A stretch of 64,000 nt of DNA from JAMLHH01 sp035515235 (GTDB taxonomy: Bacteria > Bacteroidota > Bacteroidia > Chitinophagales > JADIYW01): contig DATJBS010000033.1 of NCBI GenBank assembly GCA_035515235.1, forward strand, positions 1 to 64,000. Reading direction: 5' to 3'. Positions 61,097 through 64,000 of this stretch are shown piece after piece (position 1 is the first letter of the stretch; each line of letters begins with the position of its first letter). The translations under genes were made by a program, and so were the position numbers. The notes under the pieces were generated by a model, which saw only the letters and a program-made list of their open reading frames with translations, was not told the DNA's origin and made no database searches.

Positions 61097-61720
61097 CTAT
61101 TTTTTGTCTTTACGGATAGTGTACATCGCTCCTAACTGTAAGTATGGATGCATTACGAAGCTGTGGTTATTAGGATATCTAAAAAACATGCCACCACCTA
61201 CAAAAAATCCAAGAGGTAATTTTTCATTGTTTTTACTTAAGTCAAAACCTAAATTGATGGCTCCTTTAATGACCACATTTGCATACCCTTGAAATTTTTT
61301 CTGAGTAAATGTTCCATTTTCGTACTTATATACTGGAGTATTATAGAATAAATGCATATAGCCTGCGCCAGCATTAGCATCCCAAAATATTCCTGACGGA
61401 TAGGTAGCACGATAAGTCAAATCTGTTCCTAACATTAGAGCAGTGTGATAATCTTCTCTTTTGTAGAATCCTAAAAACGGTTTGACATAAAATTCCCTCT
61501 CACGAATTCTTGAACCGTTAATTTTTGGTTTATTCATGATTCTGAGTCCGACATCGAGCATCATTCCTGGAGAAAATGAAATAGGATCACCTAAATCTAA
61601 ATCAGAAATAGCAGATACTTGTATGGGAATTTTTCTTTGATTGTCTTGAGCTGATACTTCTGTAGTAGAAATTCTAAGAAAAGAAATCAGCAGAACAGCC
61701 AAAATGAGCTGAAACTTCAT
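61097..61720 (-). CDS. Outer-membrane or secreted barrel protein
   Basis: 207 residues with a signal (ILAVLLISFLRISTTEVSAQ). Strands with alternating aromatics and turns such as SRIREREFYVKPFLGFYKRED and YMHLFYNTPVYKYENG suggest an outer-membrane barrel. No recognised family. It forms a tight leftward unit with the hydrolase and the 59225 gene. Confidence 0.62.
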   Translation of the reverse strand: MKFQLILAVLLISFLRISTTEVSAQDNQRKIPIQVSAISDLDLGDPISFSPGMMLDVGLRIMNKPKINGSRIREREFYVKPFLGFYKREDYHTALMLGTDLTYRATYPSGIFWDANAGAGYMHLFYNTPVYKYENGTFTQKKFQGYANVVIKGAINLGFDLSKNNEKLPLGFFVGGGMFFRYPNNHSFVMHPYLQLGAMYTIRKDKK

Positions 61721-61807
61721 AATTGAGTATTTTATATTACAATAATAGTTCTTTGATGGCTAAAAATCCATTAGATATTTAACAATCCAAAATTATACCA
61801 ACTTCAA

Positions 61808-61839
61808 TAAAAAAAGGCACTACCGTAAGATAGTGCCTT
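61808..61839 (-). terminator. Intrinsic terminator after the 61861 barrel gene
   Basis: AAGGCACTA pairs with TAGTGCCTT (9-bp stem, 8-base loop). Seven A residues on the + strand give the U-tract on the leftward strand. Confidence 0.85.
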
Positions 61840-61860
61840 ATATACTAAAAGAATTCTTTT

Positions 61861-62514
61861 TTAAAATTTAAACGCAATGGTTAAATGTAAAGATCTGTTT
61901 TTTGTTTCTAATCCACTTACACCGTAATCATTGATATTAGCTAAACCAGCATAGTATCTTACTTCTAACTCCATTCCTTTTGCAGCTGGAAATTCAACAC
62001 CTGCACCAAAAGTAATACCTGCATCAAAAGGTTTTAATTTTTGATCTTTGAATGTATATGATTCTTTGTCTTTCGTGCCATTATCAAACTTCACTCTGTC
62101 TAAGATAAATGTTCCGAAACCAAATTGTGGTCCAACATGAACAAATCCTCTTACTTTTTCATTGCCATATTGACCTCTTAATAAAACAGGAACTTGAACA
62201 TAACCCATCCAATAGTTATAAACTCCTATATTAGGAATGTCAAACTTTTGGCCTTGAGAAGCAAAATTCAATTCAGGTCTAATCTCCAAATATGCATTCA
62301 ATGGAATTTCGAAAATAAATCCAAATGCTGGTCCTACAAGACTTTTTGCATTTTTAGATGTGTAAGATGGTCCATTATTAGAAGCACCTTTCAATTCTGA
62401 AAATTGAGCGCCCATTCTAATTCCAAATTGGAAATCATCTTTTTCTGCTGCATGACTTACTCCAAATAGAGAAGCTGCTAAAAATAACGTAGCAAATAAT
62501 TTTTTCATATTCAT
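61861..62514 (-). CDS. Outer-membrane beta-barrel protein (porin-like)
   Basis: 217 residues; a second in-frame ATG two codons in (62508) is an equally good start for the signal peptide MKKLFATLFLAASLFGVSHA. The pattern is FQFGIRMGAQFSELKG, GPAFGFIFEIPLNAYLEIRPELN, and a final aromatic strand HLTIAFKF. This is the eight-stranded PF13568-like barrel common in the phylum. No known ligand. Confidence 0.8.
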   Translation of the reverse strand: MNMKKLFATLFLAASLFGVSHAAEKDDFQFGIRMGAQFSELKGASNNGPSYTSKNAKSLVGPAFGFIFEIPLNAYLEIRPELNFASQGQKFDIPNIGVYNYWMGYVQVPVLLRGQYGNEKVRGFVHVGPQFGFGTFILDRVKFDNGTKDKESYTFKDQKLKPFDAGITFGAGVEFPAAKGMELEVRYYAGLANINDYGVSGLETKNRSLHLTIAFKF

Positions 62515-62629
62515 TGATTATTAGATTTTATTGTAAAAGGCAAATATCTCAAATTAATATCGGTTTAGCTACTTTTATAAAAACTTTTTTTAGGGGGTAA
62601 GTTTTAAACTCAAATTATTTAATCAATAT

Positions 62630-64000
62630 TTACTGAGCAGCTTTTGTATTAAACTTATTAAACTTATAAGTGAATTGGAGCATGAAATATCGATCTAAGA
62701 CATCAGTTCTACTATCTTGAACGTAAGATTCTGTTACAGATCTTGAAATACTATTATTGACTCCGAGAATATCAAAAACTTGAACTTTAAATTCTGCAGC
62801 TTTATTTTTCAAAAACTTATATCCAACAGCAGCATTCCAAAGTGTATAATTCTGATTGTATTCTTTAGTTAATCCGCTATAATGATTAAAGTTTAAATCT
62901 GTCTGAATGTTCAAACCTTTCCAAGGCATTACATTGACTCCTAAACTCGCAACTCCTGTATAATAATTATTATTGGATAATGAGTTTTGACTATATTTTA
63001 CAATATTGTAATTGGCCTGATATCCAACACGGAAATCTATTTTTTGACTGATATTGCTTCCAATAAAAATCCCTGCATTGGTATTAAACGTATTGTTGTA
63101 TTGCAAAAGCTCATTGACTAAATTAGGAACTCTATTATAAGTAAAGCCTGCATTGATATTCATATTGCTCTTCATAAATAATAAAGGTGTACCATAATTC
63201 ACAAAACTTCTAAAGTTCCAATTGCCATTTAAATTGACCGGTCGAGTATATTGTCCTCCCGCTGGCAATAAAATATCATTAGCAATCAAGGTATCTCGAA
63301 TTACTAATAGCGTAGAATTACTGATATAATTATTATTCAATCCTCCACCTAAATAAATAAATGCAGAATTTCCTTTGGCAGGTTGAGTATATCTCCATCT
63401 CAATCCTAATAAATGACTGTATTGCTGATTCAAATCTTTATTACCACTCGACAATATCAAAGGATTAGTATTATCTACCACATCTTGTAATTGATTGACT
63501 GAAGGAGCTCTTACATTAGTCCGATAAAATAGATTGATATTATTTCCTCTTGAAAATTTATATTGCACCTGAGCTGTAGGTAAAAAATTATGATAAGTTT
63601 TATCTACTTGAATTTCATTGGGATAGGTTCGATCACTTAATAATGAAGAATATTGATAGTTAGCTCCAAGTTTTATTTCAATTTTATCCTTTTCATAATT
63701 ATAAGCTGTACCCAAATTATGATTGACATTGGCATTATCAAACACATTACTCAAACCAATATCTTGAATAGAATAGTTATTAGTCAACTCATTGTACTGA
63801 TAAGTAAATCGATCAGAAGATGACTTAGAATAGGTCGGTTCGTAGCTTAACTTCAATCTATTAAATTCATTGATAGGTTCGGTATAATTCAACTCTCCAC
63901 CTATAGTATAAGATTTGGATAACCCGTCTGTCCACTGATCGAGTAAGATAAGAGAGTCAAGGTTTTCGGTATAGTAATTTTCTGCTTTTAGATAATTATC
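62630..64000 (-). CDS. TonB-receptor-type outer-membrane beta-barrel protein, N-terminal part outside window
   Basis: The frame is open from 62630 to the right edge (457 codons, no stop), and so is 5'-partial. A TTG at 63892 is not its start. Long Tyr/Asn-rich strands (NHNLGTAYNYEKDKIEIKLG, then QYKFSRGNNINLFYRTNVRAP) and the C-terminus EFKVQVFDILGVNNSISRSV with YVQDSRTDVLDRYFMLQFTY match the outer-membrane beta-barrel family PF14905 found in TonB-dependent receptors. It probably transports a ligand or anchors a surface complex. The plug and carboxypeptidase-like N-domains must lie beyond the edge. Confidence 0.85.
   Translation of the reverse strand, partial: DNYLKAENYYTENLDSLILLDQWTDGLSKSYTIGGELNYTEPINEFNRLKLSYEPTYSKSSSDRFTYQYNELTNNYSIQDIGLSNVFDNANVNHNLGTAYNYEKDKIEIKLGANYQYSSLLSDRTYPNEIQVDKTYHNFLPTAQVQYKFSRGNNINLFYRTNVRAPSVNQLQDVVDNTNPLILSSGNKDLNQQYSHLLGLRWRYTQPAKGNSAFIYLGGGLNNNYISNSTLLVIRDTLIANDILLPAGGQYTRPVNLNGNWNFRSFVNYGTPLLFMKSNMNINAGFTYNRVPNLVNELLQYNNTFNTNAGIFIGSNISQKIDFRVGYQANYNIVKYSQNSLSNNNYYTGVASLGVNVMPWKGLNIQTDLNFNHYSGLTKEYNQNYTLWNAAVGYKFLKNKAAEFKVQVFDILGVNNSISRSVTESYVQDSRTDVLDRYFMLQFTYKFNKFNTKAAQ

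Noticed and set aside
63890..63892. Start of the right-edge barrel gene at TTG 63892
   Set aside because: The frame stays open to base 64000 with barrel-like strands upstream of that codon, so the gene begins outside the window.

Overview
The window looks like a piece of chromosome from an AT-rich member of the Bacteroidota (a Saprospiria/Chitinophagia/Flavobacteriia-like lineage; I cannot place it more precisely). The evidence is a secreted protein with a C-terminal T9SS-type sorting domain, many outer-membrane barrels and lipoproteins with short Cys lipoboxes, DUF4175, a single-chain large PurL, a gmd-fcl pair, very few Shine-Dalgarno sequences, and promoter-like TAnnTTTG boxes just upstream of genes in the right orientation. 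Nearly all genes are housekeeping or ordinary accessory genes. I see no prophage, CRISPR array, tRNA, rRNA or intact insertion sequence.

Layout. 1-1014: remnants of accessory genes (a Fic fragment and a MazEF-like toxin-antitoxin pair whose antitoxin has an in-frame TGA). 1087-13228: metabolic and envelope genes (outer-membrane barrel, acyl-CoA dehydrogenase, serine hydrolase, GH13 glucosidase, lipoprotein, TPR-SUFU protein, BrkB-type membrane protein, acyl-CoA carboxylase beta subunit, SRP RNA, acyltransferase). 13333-15674: transaldolase and dihydrolipoyl dehydrogenase. 15818-22903: a leftward cell-shape block purH-mreB-mreC-mreD-mrdA-rodA. 23060-27857: siroheme and sulfite-reduction genes, with a MazF/PemK-type toxin-antitoxin pair and decayed repeats between them. 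27960-34098: antiporter, an NTF2-like/GNAT/nitrilase cluster, rhodanese and RmuC. 34099-34653: a nested repeat region. 34654-42970: hemN, a nuclease-fold lipoprotein, panB, MscS, a second serine hydrolase, a barrel, a LURP-one-like protein, an HMA protein and purN. 43041-45188: GDP-fucose synthesis (gmd, fcl). 45357-56118: T9SS-secreted LRR-like protein, DUF4175 protein, RsbW-like kinase, ybeY and purL. 56119-58252: a segmental duplication of the purL tail and of a lipoprotein tail, then two paralogous lipoproteins. 58429-64000: fabI, a secreted protein, an alpha/beta hydrolase, two outer-membrane proteins and a TonB-receptor-type barrel that runs off the right edge.

Most interesting signal. 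Ahead of the sulfite reductase gene (leftward, 27703-25577) is a 20-codon open frame (27857-27795) with three consecutive Cys codons. It is followed by a strong hairpin with an eight-U tract (27769-27733) that ends 29 nt before the sulfite reductase start codon. This is the layout of a cysteine-responsive transcription attenuator: a ribosome stalled on Cys codons would permit readthrough into a gene needed to make cysteine. A TATATTTG box lies six bases before the leader ATG, so the leader mRNA is probably almost leaderless. Short TCTATC/GATAGA/TCTATC blocks are placed as expected for alternative pairing, although that part is weak.

Other notable points are the nested MITE-like elements with relatives at four or more loci, the purL-tail duplication that carries the stump of a third lipoprotein paralogue, and two toxin genes, one with a probably dead antitoxin.
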